The notes under the pieces are model-generated. The model made no database searches. It was given only the letters and a program-made list of their open reading frames with translations, and was not told the DNA's origin. This document shows, piece after piece, positions 1 to 13,898 of a stretch of 64,000 nucleotides of DNA (the first letter of the stretch is position 1; each line of letters starts with the position of its first letter). This stretch comes from Brevibacterium album DSM 18261 (GTDB lineage Bacteria; Actinomycetota; Actinomycetes; Actinomycetales; Brevibacteriaceae). Location of the stretch: assembly GCF_000426445.1 (NCBI RefSeq), contig NZ_AUFJ01000009.1:620001-684000 (forward strand). The letters are read 5' to 3'. Both the position numbers and the translations under genes were made by a program.

Positions 1-2
1 TC

Positions 3-824
3 CGCGAGTACGGCGAGGCGCACGGCATCCCGGAGCTCACGGCCCCGGAGGTGCCGCTCGACTCGGAGGCGCTGCCCGCGCGGCTGACGCTCGCGGCCAA
101 GGCCGTCACCGGCGCCTGGGCCCACTACCCCGCACAGGCCGGGGGCGGGACGACGGTGTGGGTGCTCATCGACGACGCGCAGCTGGCCCTGGGAGAGCCG
201 GAGCTGCGGAAGACCGTCCGGGCGATCGCCGGAGGGATCACGGACAACGAGGTGGCCGACCACAGGGCCGCGCTCGAATCGTACTTCCGGCTGCGCGGAC
301 TGCGCTCGGCCCCTCTGCCGGACGGCGGCGTCCGCTTGCTGTGCGCCGACGGCAGCGCCGACATCACGTTCGACGAAGCGGGCAGGATCGCCTCGTGCCA
401 GGCCAGCCCCGGCCTCGAAGGCGAGGCGGCGGAGCAGTTCGCCGCTGTCGAAGCGCCCGTCGCCGAGGCCGTGTTCGGCACCGTGACGGTTCCCGAGGCC
501 GGTGCCGTGCCGGACGCTCCCGCAGCTGAGGCGGGGACGGCCGCGGCGGAGCGGGAGGTCGCGGCGGAGCGTGCGGTTGCTCAAGAACGTGCGGTTGCTC
601 AGGAGCAGACAGCCGAAGTTGCGGAGCAGGCGGAGAAGGCCGAGGCCGTGCGGAGCGAGGCGCCCGCCGCCGAGACGGAGACCGCTGCTGTGGAGAACCC
701 AGCGGCCGAGGAGGTCGTTCAGGAGCAGCCGGCTCAGCCCGGGCAGGCGGATGCAGAACAGGCCGGCGTCAAGGCGGAGCAGCCGGAGAAGAGGGGCTTC
801 TTCAAGCGCCTGTTCGGCCGCTGA
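3..824 (+). CDS. Unrecognised Ala/Glu-rich protein, 5' end outside window
   Basis: The reading frame is open from the first bases, with codons before the GTG at 51 reading sensibly, so the gene begins upstream of the window. The visible N-terminal two thirds look globular (about 130 residues, mixed alpha/beta composition). They are followed by a long Ala/Glu/Val-rich low-complexity stretch that includes tandem repeats of a motif like ERAVAQ, and by a short basic tail ending KRGFFKRLFGR. The tail resembles a membrane- or partner-binding amphipathic end. I do not recognise the family and assign no function. The gene ends 21 bases before a long perfect hairpin. Confidence 0.75.
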   Translation, partial: REYGEAHGIPELTAPEVPLDSEALPARLTLAAKAVTGAWAHYPAQAGGGTTVWVLIDDAQLALGEPELRKTVRAIAGGITDNEVADHRAALESYFRLRGLRSAPLPDGGVRLLCADGSADITFDEAGRIASCQASPGLEGEAAEQFAAVEAPVAEAVFGTVTVPEAGAVPDAPAAEAGTAAAEREVAAERAVAQERAVAQEQTAEVAEQAEKAEAVRSEAPAAETETAAVENPAAEEVVQEQPAQPGQADAEQAGVKAEQPEKRGFFKRLFGR

Positions 825-844
825 GAGATTTCGCCTCCAACGTC

Positions 845-902
845 TGGGAGGTTTTTACGGTGCGGGCACCCTGCATGGTGCCCGCACCGTAAAAACCTCC
901 CA
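845..902. terminator. Long perfect inverted repeat between convergent genes
   Basis: Two 26-base arms (845-870 and 877-902) are perfectly complementary around a 6-base loop, CTGCAT. The hairpin sits between a plus-strand gene ending at 824 and a minus-strand gene ending at 940, so a bidirectional terminator is the natural reading. Each arm contains a run of five T or A inside the stem, but no U-tract follows it. Confidence 0.75.
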
Positions 903-939
903 AGGGCAGAGCCCCGGATCGTTCAGAGCCCCGAATCGC

Positions 940-1593
940 TCAGGACCCGCTGCCGCCGCTCTGCTCCGTGCGCTGCACGACGGGCAGCAGGAGCATGCCG
1001 CACAGGAGGGCGACGGCGGCTCCGAGTGCGGCGCCGGCCACGGTGTCCGTGAGCCAGTGCACCGCGAGGGCCGTGCGTGAGAACGCCATGAGTGCCGTCC
1101 AGAGAATCCCCGCGAGCAGCACCGGCACACGCGGGAACAGGAGCCAGAGGACCACCGCGACGGTCGCCGCGTTCGCGGTGTGTCCGGAGGGGAACGAACC
1201 GAAGTCGGAGGCCACCAGCATGTCCTCGGGCCGCGCCCGCGCCACGAGGTGCTTGACCGCCTGCACCGTGAGGGCGCTGGCGGCGAACGCCGTGAGCGCG
1301 AAGACCGCCGCCCGCCATCCGTGCCGCCACCACAGCAGCGCGGCGATGAGCAGGGGCACCGCGAAGACGCCGATGGGACCCGCGCCCACGTGGTCGAGCA
1401 CATGTGAGAGCGTCAGCACCACGGACGTCTGCGCGGCGAGCACGGCATCGTGCCACCACAGATCCAGCGGCGTCCCGCCTGCGGGTGAGACGAGCACCCA
1501 GACGCCGAGGACGGCGACCACCGCCAGCAGCACGGACACGGCTGCGGCCAGGGGCCTCGCTCGTTCGCGTCTCACTCCGCGCTCCCGTCTCAT
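940..1593 (-). CDS. PAP2-family membrane phosphatase
   Basis: The three signature blocks of the PAP2/lipid phosphate phosphatase family are intact in a 217-residue protein: KHLVARARP (114-122), PSGH (135-138) and SR-N5-H-N3-D (172-183). Five or six hydrophobic segments place it in the membrane with the active site facing outward. Such enzymes remove phosphate from lipid phosphates such as phosphatidate or undecaprenyl pyrophosphate; the substrate here is not determinable. I chose the ATG at 1593 because it directly precedes a basic stretch and the first membrane helix. The longer open frame upstream is Arg/Gly-rich and overlaps trhO. Confidence 0.88.
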   Translation of the reverse strand: MRRERGVRRERARPLAAAVSVLLAVVAVLGVWVLVSPAGGTPLDLWWHDAVLAAQTSVVLTLSHVLDHVGAGPIGVFAVPLLIAALLWWRHGWRAAVFALTAFAASALTVQAVKHLVARARPEDMLVASDFGSFPSGHTANAATVAVVLWLLFPRVPVLLAGILWTALMAFSRTALAVHWLTDTVAGAALGAAVALLCGMLLLPVVQRTEQSGGSGS

Positions 1594-1670
1594 TCCACTG
1601 CGCTCAGCGCCCGCTTCGACGAAGCACACTGAGACATGAACGGAGAAATGCACCCCCGGTTCCGGCGAGA

Positions 1671-2624
1671 TCAGCCGGCCGCGGCGGGCGCTGGCTCCCG
1701 GGCGAACGCTGGCTCCCGGGCACCCGCCTCGGCAGCGGTCTCCCCGGCTCCGCACCCGCCGCAGTGCGGCCGCAGCCCCGCCGCGGTGCATGCCTCGCAG
1801 CGGAGGAACTGCGTGCGGCACTCCTCGTGCGCGCAGTTGACGAAGAGCGGAGTGCGCTCACCGCAGTGCACGCAGGAGCCCAGCGACTGCGCCCCTTCGC
1901 CGAACTCCATGTGCATGCGGTTGTCGAAGACGTAGAGCGAGCCCTCCCACAGCCCGGCGTTGCCGAATGCCTCGCCGTAGCGGACGATGCCGCCGTCGAG
2001 CTGATAGACCTCCTCGAAGCCGCGGCTCACCATGAGCGCGCTGAGCACCTCGCACCGGATGCCGCCCGTGCAGTAGGTGACGACGGCCTTGTCCTTGAGG
2101 TGGTCGTATCTGCCGGAGTCCAGTTCCGCGAGGAAGTCCCGCGTGGTCGCGGTGTCCGGGACCACGGCGTCCCGGAAGCGGCCGATCTCCGCCTCCATGG
2201 CATTGCGGCCGTCGAAGAGGACGACGTCCTCGCCGCGTTCGGCCACGAGCCGGTGCAGCGCTCCGGGCCCCAGATGCGTGCCGCCGCCGGCCACCCCGTC
2301 CTCCGTGACGACGAGCTCCTCGGGGGCGCCGAAGGAGACGAGCTCCGGCCGGACCTTCACGCTCAGGCGCGGGAAGTCGTCGCCGGTGCCGTTCGACCAT
2401 TTGACGTCCGCGCCCCGGAACGGCGCATAGGACCTCGTCTCGCGCACGTACTGCTTGACGGCGCGGACGTCCCCGCCCACCGTGGCGTTGATCCCGTGCG
2501 CGGAGATGATGATCCGCCCCTTGAGCCCGTGCTCCCGGCACAGGGCGGTCTGCCAGAGCCGGACCGCCTCGGGATCCGCCAGCGGGGTGAAGACGTAGAA
2601 GAGCACGATCTTGGGAACGGACAT
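1671..2624 (-). CDS. trhO: tRNA uridine(34) 5-hydroxylase, rhodanese family
   Basis: TrhO (YceA, UPF0176) makes 5-hydroxyuridine at the wobble position of tRNAs using O2. The 317-residue product has the N-terminal acylphosphatase-like domain, a rhodanese domain with the catalytic loop YCTGGIRCE (Cys185), and a C-terminal cysteine cluster (C251, C254, C264, C269, C276, C279 and following) that probably binds zinc. The ATG at 2624 lies exactly 7 nt after a TAGAAT -10 box, so the mRNA is probably leaderless. It is divergent from purL with 136 bp between starts. Confidence 0.93.
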   Translation of the reverse strand: MSVPKIVLFYVFTPLADPEAVRLWQTALCREHGLKGRIIISAHGINATVGGDVRAVKQYVRETRSYAPFRGADVKWSNGTGDDFPRLSVKVRPELVSFGAPEELVVTEDGVAGGGTHLGPGALHRLVAERGEDVVLFDGRNAMEAEIGRFRDAVVPDTATTRDFLAELDSGRYDHLKDKAVVTYCTGGIRCEVLSALMVSRGFEEVYQLDGGIVRYGEAFGNAGLWEGSLYVFDNRMHMEFGEGAQSLGSCVHCGERTPLFVNCAHEECRTQFLRCEACTAAGLRPHCGGCGAGETAAEAGAREPAFAREPAPAAAG

Positions 2625-2631
2625 GGGGACG

Positions 2632-2637
2632 ATTCTA
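2632..2637 (-). promoter_or_regulatory. Leaderless -10 box of trhO
   Basis: TAGAAT on the minus strand, followed by 7 nt and the ATG at 2624. Transcription would begin at or next to the start codon, and no Shine-Dalgarno sequence is present. Confidence 0.6.
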
Positions 2638-2652
2638 CGGCGACGGCCCGGA

Positions 2653-2658
2653 TACCAT
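2653..2658 (+). promoter_or_regulatory. Possible -10 box for purL
   Basis: TACCAT on the plus strand would give a leader of about 95 nt before the purL start. The leader contains two near copies of ACGCATGAGYGC (about 2685-2720). No convincing -35 hexamer is seen, so this is tentative. Confidence 0.35.
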
Positions 2659-2760
2659 AGGTGCCAGCACACGAACCACCAGAACGCATGAGCGCACGCG
2701 TTTGAGCACGCATGAGTGCGAGCACCAGGACGCACCGCATCGAAAGGGCCTCCTACGACG

Positions 2761-5142
<2,382 letters not shown>

Positions 5143-5173
5143 CCTGAGGCCTCGGCGCGGGCCTGTTCTGCAC

Positions 5174-5205
5174 GCCGGCCCCTTCGGCTCTGCCGGAGGG
5201 GCCGG
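5174..5205. terminator. Hairpin between purL and MFS gene
   Basis: Arms of 14 bases (GCCGGCCCCTTCGG and its near complement, one mismatch) lie between two convergent genes. There is no strong U-tract. A bidirectional terminator is likely. Confidence 0.6.
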
Positions 5206-5249
5206 CTCTGTACGTACGGCGCACCCCGCCCCCTACGGCGCCCCGCCCC

Positions 5250-6518
5250 TCAGCGCCGCCGTGCCGCCCGCGCGAGCAGCTCCACGCCCGAGCCCACGAG
5301 CATCGCGCACGAGAACCAGATGGGTCCCGCGGCACCCAGCGGGGCGGCGAGCAGGCCCGCACCGGCGGGGAAGGCCACCTGTCCCAGCCGGTTGCCCATG
5401 AGCCTCGTCGCCAGCGCCGTGCCGCGCCACGATGCGGGCACGGCCTGCGTGACGAGCGACATCGAAAGCGGCTGCCCCAGGCCCAGGAAGAACCCGCCCA
5501 GCAGCATGAGCACCGCAGCCGCCCACAGGTGGTCCATGAGCAGCGGGGGAAGCGCGAGAGCGACACCGGCACCCAGAGCCGAGGCCGTCACGAGTGTGTT
5601 CCTGCTGAACCGGCGGGCCAGCGGCTCGAGCAGGACGCGCGAAGCGATCGAGGCGAGGCTGCGGGCGGCCAGCAGCAGGCCGATCGTCGCCGGCGCCACG
5701 CCCGCATGCTCTCCCACGAGGGGCAGATAGGCGGTGAGCAGATCGATCATCACGAGCAGCGCGAGGCTCGCGAAGATCTGCGAGCGCACCCCGGGCACAC
5801 GCAGAACCGCTCGCGCGCTCGGCCGGCCCGGCGAGGCTGCGGTCTCCGCCGAGGCCGCATCGGCCTCAGGATCCGTCTCGGCCTCGGCCGCTTCCCCACC
5901 GTTCACAGCCCCGGGGGCCTCTGCTCCGCCCCCGCCTCGGGCCCTGCGCGACCGCACGGCAGCAGCAGCCGCGAGCAGCACCACCGCCAGCGCGGCAGAC
6001 CCCGCCCCCATCCACAGTGCCAGCGCGATCTGCTCCGCGTGTGCGTGACCGCCCAGGACCGCCCCGGCCAGCAGGGGGCCGATGAGCTGCCCCACGGAGA
6101 ACGCGGCGGTGAAGTAGCCGAAGCCCCGATCGAGGTGCTCCGGCGGGACGAAGCGGGCGATCGAGGTCTGTCCCGCGATGGTGAACAGCAGGTGCCCGAG
6201 CCCCAGGAGCACGCTGCCGATGAAGACGAGGGCGACGCTGGCGGTGCCCGCCATCAGCGCTCCGCCCGCCGCCAGCAGCAGCGCTCCCAGCGCCATGATG
6301 TGCCGGAGTCGGAGAGTGCGGTCGGCGAGCCTGCCCAGCGGCAGCGCGATGACGAGCGGCAGCAGCGCGTAGGCGGCGGTGACGAAGCCGATGAGCACGG
6401 GATCGGCGCCGAGGTCCAGCAGCTTGTAGGAGGTGACCGGCCGGAAGAGATTCAGTCCCGTCTGGGTGAGGACGGCCGCGAGAACCAGCGTCCAGAGTCC
6501 GGCCTTCGCCTCTCTCAC
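5250..6518 (-). CDS. MFS transporter
   Basis: The 422-residue protein has about 12 hydrophobic segments split by a cytoplasmic Ala/Gly/Glu-rich loop near residues 190-240. A major-facilitator loop 2-3 motif, PLGRLADRTLRLRH, lies near residue 60. The fold indicates proton-coupled export or uptake; the substrate cannot be read from the sequence. A minus-strand TAGCAT at 6582-6587 is a plausible -10 box giving a leader of about 57 nt. The gene faces purL across a hairpin. Confidence 0.85.
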   Translation of the reverse strand: MREAKAGLWTLVLAAVLTQTGLNLFRPVTSYKLLDLGADPVLIGFVTAAYALLPLVIALPLGRLADRTLRLRHIMALGALLLAAGGALMAGTASVALVFIGSVLLGLGHLLFTIAGQTSIARFVPPEHLDRGFGYFTAAFSVGQLIGPLLAGAVLGGHAHAEQIALALWMGAGSAALAVVLLAAAAAVRSRRARGGGGAEAPGAVNGGEAAEAETDPEADAASAETAASPGRPSARAVLRVPGVRSQIFASLALLVMIDLLTAYLPLVGEHAGVAPATIGLLLAARSLASIASRVLLEPLARRFSRNTLVTASALGAGVALALPPLLMDHLWAAAVLMLLGGFFLGLGQPLSMSLVTQAVPASWRGTALATRLMGNRLGQVAFPAGAGLLAAPLGAAGPIWFSCAMLVGSGVELLARAARRR

Positions 6519-6825
6519 CTGCTGCTCACCGCGTCTCCCCCGATCTCTCCGCCGGCTCGCTGCGAACCGTCGTCCCGAACGATGCTAGTCCCCTGCGCCC
6601 CCTGCGTGCGTCAGCCAGGTGCGCGCAGGCGGGCGCAACGATGGTCAGACACGGCGGCAGGCGGGCACGGCTGCAGGCACGCGCCCCCGGCGTTGCGCGC
6701 ACCCGCCGGCGGGCCCCTTAGGATGGGTCCGAGATCGTCATCGGCGGATCGCGGCTCCCGCGGTCCGCCGATGCACTGCCGCCCGGGATCGCGTGTGCTG
6801 CCGGGGAGACTGCCAAGGAGTGAAG
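6519..6825. other. Divergent promoter region upstream of the EPS locus
   Basis: No gene is seen in these 307 bases. They hold the probable MFS promoter (TAGCAT, minus strand, 6582-6587), a probable ugd -10 box (TAGGAT, plus strand, 6719-6724), a strong stem-loop at 6739-6773 and the ugd ribosome-binding site AAGGAG at 6815-6820. Confidence 0.55.
6739..6773 (+). promoter_or_regulatory. 5'-UTR stem-loop in front of ugd
   Basis: Two 16-base arms (6739-6754, 6758-6773) pair with one mismatch around a 3-base loop. The hairpin begins about 8 bases after the start point expected from the TAGGAT box, and ends about 42 bases before the ribosome-binding site. It could be an attenuator, a stability element or a protein-binding site; no U-tract follows. 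Confidence 0.5.
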
Positions 6826-8136
6826 ATGCGTCTGAGCGTGATCGGCTGCGGATACCTGGGAGCCGTGCACGCAGCGGCGATGGCCTCGATCGGCCACGAG
6901 GTGGTCGGGATCGACGTCGACGCGGAGAAGGTCGGCGCGCTCTCCCGCGGTGAGGCGCCGTTCTTCGAGCCCGGCCTGCAGGACATCCTCACCGAGGGCG
7001 TGGCCTCGGGACGCCTGAGCTTCACCACGGACATGTCCGAGGCCGCGGGCGCCGCAGTCCATTTCATCGGCGTGGGCACACCACAGCAGGCGGACGGCTA
7101 CGCCGCAGACCTCACCTATGTCCGTGCCGCCGTCGCGGCGCTGGTCCCGCATCTGCGCCCCGGAGACGTCGTCGCCGGGAAGTCCACCGTCCCCGTCGGG
7201 ACGGCGGCCGAGCTCTCCGAGCAGATCACGCCCACCGGTGCCGTCCTGGTCTGGAACCCGGAGTTCCTCCGCGAGGGATGGGCTGTGAAGGACACCGTCG
7301 ATCCGGACCGCCTCGTCGTCGGGGTCCCGGCGGGCGGGGCCGGGGAGGCGGCCGCGCAGACCCTGCGCGAGGTCTTCCACCCGGCAGTGGCCAAGGGCAC
7401 GCCCTTCATCGTCACGGACTACGCGACGGCTGAGCTCGTCAAGGTCTCAGCCAACGCCTTCCTCGCCACCAAGATCTCGTTCATCAACGCGATGGCGGAG
7501 ATCGCCGAGGCGACGGGCGCGGATGTCACCCAGCTCGCCGATGCGATCGGCCACGACGAACGGATCGGACGGAAGTTCCTGGGTGCCGGGATCGGATTCG
7601 GGGGCGGCTGCCTGCCCAAGGACATCCGCGCGTTCTCCGCACGTGCGGAGGAGCTGGGACGTCGGGAGTCGGTGAACTTCCTCCGCGAGGTCGATGCGAT
7701 CAACCTCCGTCGCCGCGACCGGGCCGCGCAGCTGGTGGTGGACGCCCTCGACGACCGGCCCCACGGCAGAAGGGTCGCCGTGCTGGGAGCGGCATTCAAG
7801 CCGCACAGCGATGACGTCCGGGATTCGCCGGCCCTCGATGTGGCAGTGCGGCTGCACGGACTCGGCGCGGATGTCGTGGTGACCGACCCTCAGGCCATCG
7901 GCAACGCGCGGAAGGTGCACCCCCACCTCACCTACTCCGCGGACCTCGACGATGCGCTCCGTGACGCCGAGGCCGTGCTCATCGTCACGGAATGGGACGA
8001 ATACCGCCGCCACCTCACGCCCGAGCACGCGGCCTCGCTCGCCCGCGGCAGGACCGTCATCGACGCACGCAACTGCCTGGACCCCGCACGCTGGCGGGCC
8101 GCGGGGTGGAGCTACCGGGGAATGGGAAGGCCGTGA
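6826..8136 (+). CDS. ugd: UDP-glucose 6-dehydrogenase
   Basis: Ugd oxidises UDP-glucose to UDP-glucuronate with two NAD+ and supplies acidic sugars for exopolysaccharide. The 436-residue product starts with the Rossmann motif VIGCGYLGAVHA, carries the central helix region, and has the catalytic-cysteine loop GFGGGCLPKD. It ends with the C-terminal UDP-binding domain (AFKPHSDDVRDSP). AAGGAG just upstream selects the ATG at 6826 over the GTG two codons earlier. GDP-mannose dehydrogenase is an alternative within the same family. It heads the EPS locus. Confidence 0.88.
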   Translation: MRLSVIGCGYLGAVHAAAMASIGHEVVGIDVDAEKVGALSRGEAPFFEPGLQDILTEGVASGRLSFTTDMSEAAGAAVHFIGVGTPQQADGYAADLTYVRAAVAALVPHLRPGDVVAGKSTVPVGTAAELSEQITPTGAVLVWNPEFLREGWAVKDTVDPDRLVVGVPAGGAGEAAAQTLREVFHPAVAKGTPFIVTDYATAELVKVSANAFLATKISFINAMAEIAEATGADVTQLADAIGHDERIGRKFLGAGIGFGGGCLPKDIRAFSARAEELGRRESVNFLREVDAINLRRRDRAAQLVVDALDDRPHGRRVAVLGAAFKPHSDDVRDSPALDVAVRLHGLGADVVVTDPQAIGNARKVHPHLTYSADLDDALRDAEAVLIVTEWDEYRRHLTPEHAASLARGRTVIDARNCLDPARWRAAGWSYRGMGRP

Positions 8137-8309
8137 GGGGGAGGAGCCTCCTCACGAGGGGGTGAGCTGCGCGCGCTCCGTTCCTGCTGCCGGAGACCGT
8201 CGCGCACTGCGGCGGAGCCTGCCTGACGGACCAATGCGACACGCGCAGGAACCCGCGGTTAGCATAGGACGGATCGCCCCGCCCGAACGCCCTGAAGGAG
8301 ACCGCCCGC

Positions 8310-9794
8310 GTGGAGCTCACGGACTACTGGAAGATAGTGCGCGCCCATTGGGCTGCCATGCTCGCGATCACTCTCGCCGGTGCCGTGCTGGGTCTGGGCT
8401 GGGCGCTCCTGCAGCCCAAGGAGTACACGGCGGATGCCAGCGGCATCGTCTCGGCCGGCGTGAGCAGCGACCTCGGAACCGCGATGGCAGGTGAGAACTA
8501 CGCGAAGTCGCGCGTGGTGTCCTATCTCGATCTGGCGGAATCGCGCGCTGTGGCCGAGGACGCGGCGCAGACGCTGGGGCTCACCGAAGCCCCGGAGGCT
8601 CTCATCGGGCGCGTCACCGTCACCAACCCGGCCGATACCGCGACGCTGCGGGTCTCGGCGATGGCGAACTCCCCGGAGAGCGCCCGCGATCTCGCCGAGG
8701 CCTGGGTGGGGGCCATCGGCACCCAGGTGGCCGAGGTGGAGAACGCGAATGCGACCGGCGGCGAGCAGTCGATCGTCACCTTCCAGTCCCTGGACGCGGC
8801 CAAGCTTCCCACGGCGCCTTCCTCGCCCAACACCAAGCTCGCCATCGGCATCGGCGGAATCGCGGGCCTCGCCGCAGCGGTCGCCTACGCCCTGCTCCGG
8901 AACATCTTCGACCGGCGCGTCCGCTCCACCGCAGAGGTCGAGCGCGAGACGGGGCAGGCCGTGATCGGCACGATTCCCGCCTACACCGGCTTCACCCCGG
9001 ACAAGCGCATGATCTCCAGCACCGGCGGCAATGATCGGGATGCGCGGAACGGCGACGAGTATGCCGTCGCCGAGGCGCTGCGCGAGCTCCGCACCAATCT
9101 GCAGTTCATGAATATCGACAACCCGCCGCGTTCCATCGTCGTCACGAGTGCGATGCCCGGTGAGGGGAAGTCGACGGTGACGGCGAACCTCGCGGCGACC
9201 ATCGCCGCCTCGGGCCGCCGTGTGGTCGTCATCGACGGCGACCTGCGCCGTCCCATGGTCGCCCAGACCTTCGGCCTGCTCCCCGGGATCGGCCTCACCG
9301 ACGTCCTCATCGGCGAGGCGCAGCTGGCCGATGTCATGCAGCCCTGGGGAGACACCGGCAATCTGTTCGTCCTCGGCGCGGGCAAGGTCCCGCCCAACCC
9401 CAGCGAACTGCTCGGCTCGAACTCCCTGCACGAGCTCATCGCGGAGCTCGCGGCGCATGCGGTGGTCCTCATCGACGCCCCTCCCCTGCTGCCGGTCACG
9501 GATGCGGCCATCCTCACCGCGCGCACCGATGGCGCACTCGTCGTCACCCGGGCGAAGAAGACCACGTACGACGCGCTCAATGCCGCCCTGCACAACCTCG
9601 AACGGGTGAAGGGGCACGCGCTCGGCATCATCATCAACGGCGTGCCCAGCAAGGGCAGCGCCGCGGACGGCTACGGCTACCAGTACCGGGCGTACTACGG
9701 CAAGCAGCAGACGCAGGAGGAGGCGGCCTCGGCACCTCGCCACGCGGCTGAGAGCGCGCCTCTGAGCCGCCGCGCCAGGCGGGCCGCAGGATGA
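8310..9794 (+). CDS. Wzz-type chain-length regulator fused to BY tyrosine kinase
   Basis: This 494-residue protein joins a Wzz-type chain-length domain (membrane helix near 20-38, second helix near 170-190) to a cytoplasmic BY-kinase. Walker A is MPGEGKST, Walker A' is VVVIDGDLRRP and Walker B is VVLIDAPPLLP. A tyrosine-rich tail (Y455, 457, 459, 462, 463) is the expected autophosphorylation cluster, followed by a basic end. Such proteins control polysaccharide polymerisation and export. The GTG start has GAAGGAG ten bases before it. The stop overlaps the next gene by 4 bp, coupling the kinase to its phosphatase. Confidence 0.92.
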   Translation: MELTDYWKIVRAHWAAMLAITLAGAVLGLGWALLQPKEYTADASGIVSAGVSSDLGTAMAGENYAKSRVVSYLDLAESRAVAEDAAQTLGLTEAPEALIGRVTVTNPADTATLRVSAMANSPESARDLAEAWVGAIGTQVAEVENANATGGEQSIVTFQSLDAAKLPTAPSSPNTKLAIGIGGIAGLAAAVAYALLRNIFDRRVRSTAEVERETGQAVIGTIPAYTGFTPDKRMISSTGGNDRDARNGDEYAVAEALRELRTNLQFMNIDNPPRSIVVTSAMPGEGKSTVTANLAATIAASGRRVVVIDGDLRRPMVAQTFGLLPGIGLTDVLIGEAQLADVMQPWGDTGNLFVLGAGKVPPNPSELLGSNSLHELIAELAAHAVVLIDAPPLLPVTDAAILTARTDGALVVTRAKKTTYDALNAALHNLERVKGHALGIIINGVPSKGSAADGYGYQYRAYYGKQQTQEEAASAPRHAAESAPLSRRARRAAG

Positions 9795-10414
9795 CCGGCG
9801 AGAGGCGCAGGCGCGCTCACAGGACCGCGCCGCCGCTGGGCATCCTCACGGTCTGCACGGGAAACATCTGCCGGTCTCCCCTGGCCGAACAGCTGCTCCG
9901 GCAGAGGCTCGCCGGGGACTTCCGCTACGAACTGGCCAGCGCGGGTCTCAACGCGGTCGTGGGCGCCCCCATGGACCCGATGGCCGCGGAGCAGCTGCGG
10001 GTGTACGGCGGAGACCCCCACGGGCTTGTGGGCGAACAGCTCGACGGGGTGCGCGTCGACGCCTCCGATCTCCTTCTCACCATGACCCGGGGCCAGCGGG
10101 ACCACCTCATCCGGCGCTATCCTCGTGCCGCTCAGCGCACCTTCACGCTTGCGGAGTTCGCAGCGCTCGCTCCCGCAGCCGTGCAGGCGGCCGGGCGCGC
10201 CTCCGCCGGCGGCGCTCGTCCCGAGCGCCCCGAGGCCCAAGGCGTGGTCGAGGCGGCCGCACGCAATCGCTTCTCCGCCCAGCTCACCGATGCCGATGAT
10301 GTCGAGGACCCGATCAACGCCTCGCCCGAGGTGCATGCCAGGGTCGCCTCGCAGATCGCAGGTCTGGTGGAGGCTATCTCCACGGACCTGCGTGCTCTGC
10401 CGGCATCCGCCTGA
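9791..10414 (+). CDS. Low-molecular-weight protein-tyrosine phosphatase (EPS locus)
   Basis: The P-loop CTGNICRS near residue 22 holds the nucleophilic cysteine and arginine of the LMW-PTP family. The general-acid aspartate is probably in EDPINAS near the C-terminus. The ATGA overlap with the BY-kinase strongly suggests that it dephosphorylates the kinase's tyrosine tail. The 207-residue product is longer than the usual 150 or so, because of a basic N-terminal extension and an Ala/Gly/Arg-rich insertion between the two catalytic parts. Confidence 0.92.
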   Translation: MTGERRRRAHRTAPPLGILTVCTGNICRSPLAEQLLRQRLAGDFRYELASAGLNAVVGAPMDPMAAEQLRVYGGDPHGLVGEQLDGVRVDASDLLLTMTRGQRDHLIRRYPRAAQRTFTLAEFAALAPAAVQAAGRASAGGARPERPEAQGVVEAAARNRFSAQLTDADDVEDPINASPEVHARVASQIAGLVEAISTDLRALPASA

Positions 10415-10415
10415 A

Positions 10416-10480
10416 CCGCGCGGGTCCGGCATAGGCGTGCCGAAGCGGGGGGCACCGGCCTGGCTGAGGTCCCGCGCGTG
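10416..10480. terminator. Possible stem between convergent EPS genes
   Basis: CGCGCGGG at 10416-10426 can pair with a near-complement at 10470-10480 (11 bp, one mismatch) across a loop of about 43 bases. It lies between convergent stops. The long loop makes this weak. Confidence 0.3.
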
Positions 10481-10482
10481 CT

Positions 10483-13883
<3,401 letters not shown>

Positions 13884-13898
13884 ACGGGCGGGAGCATC

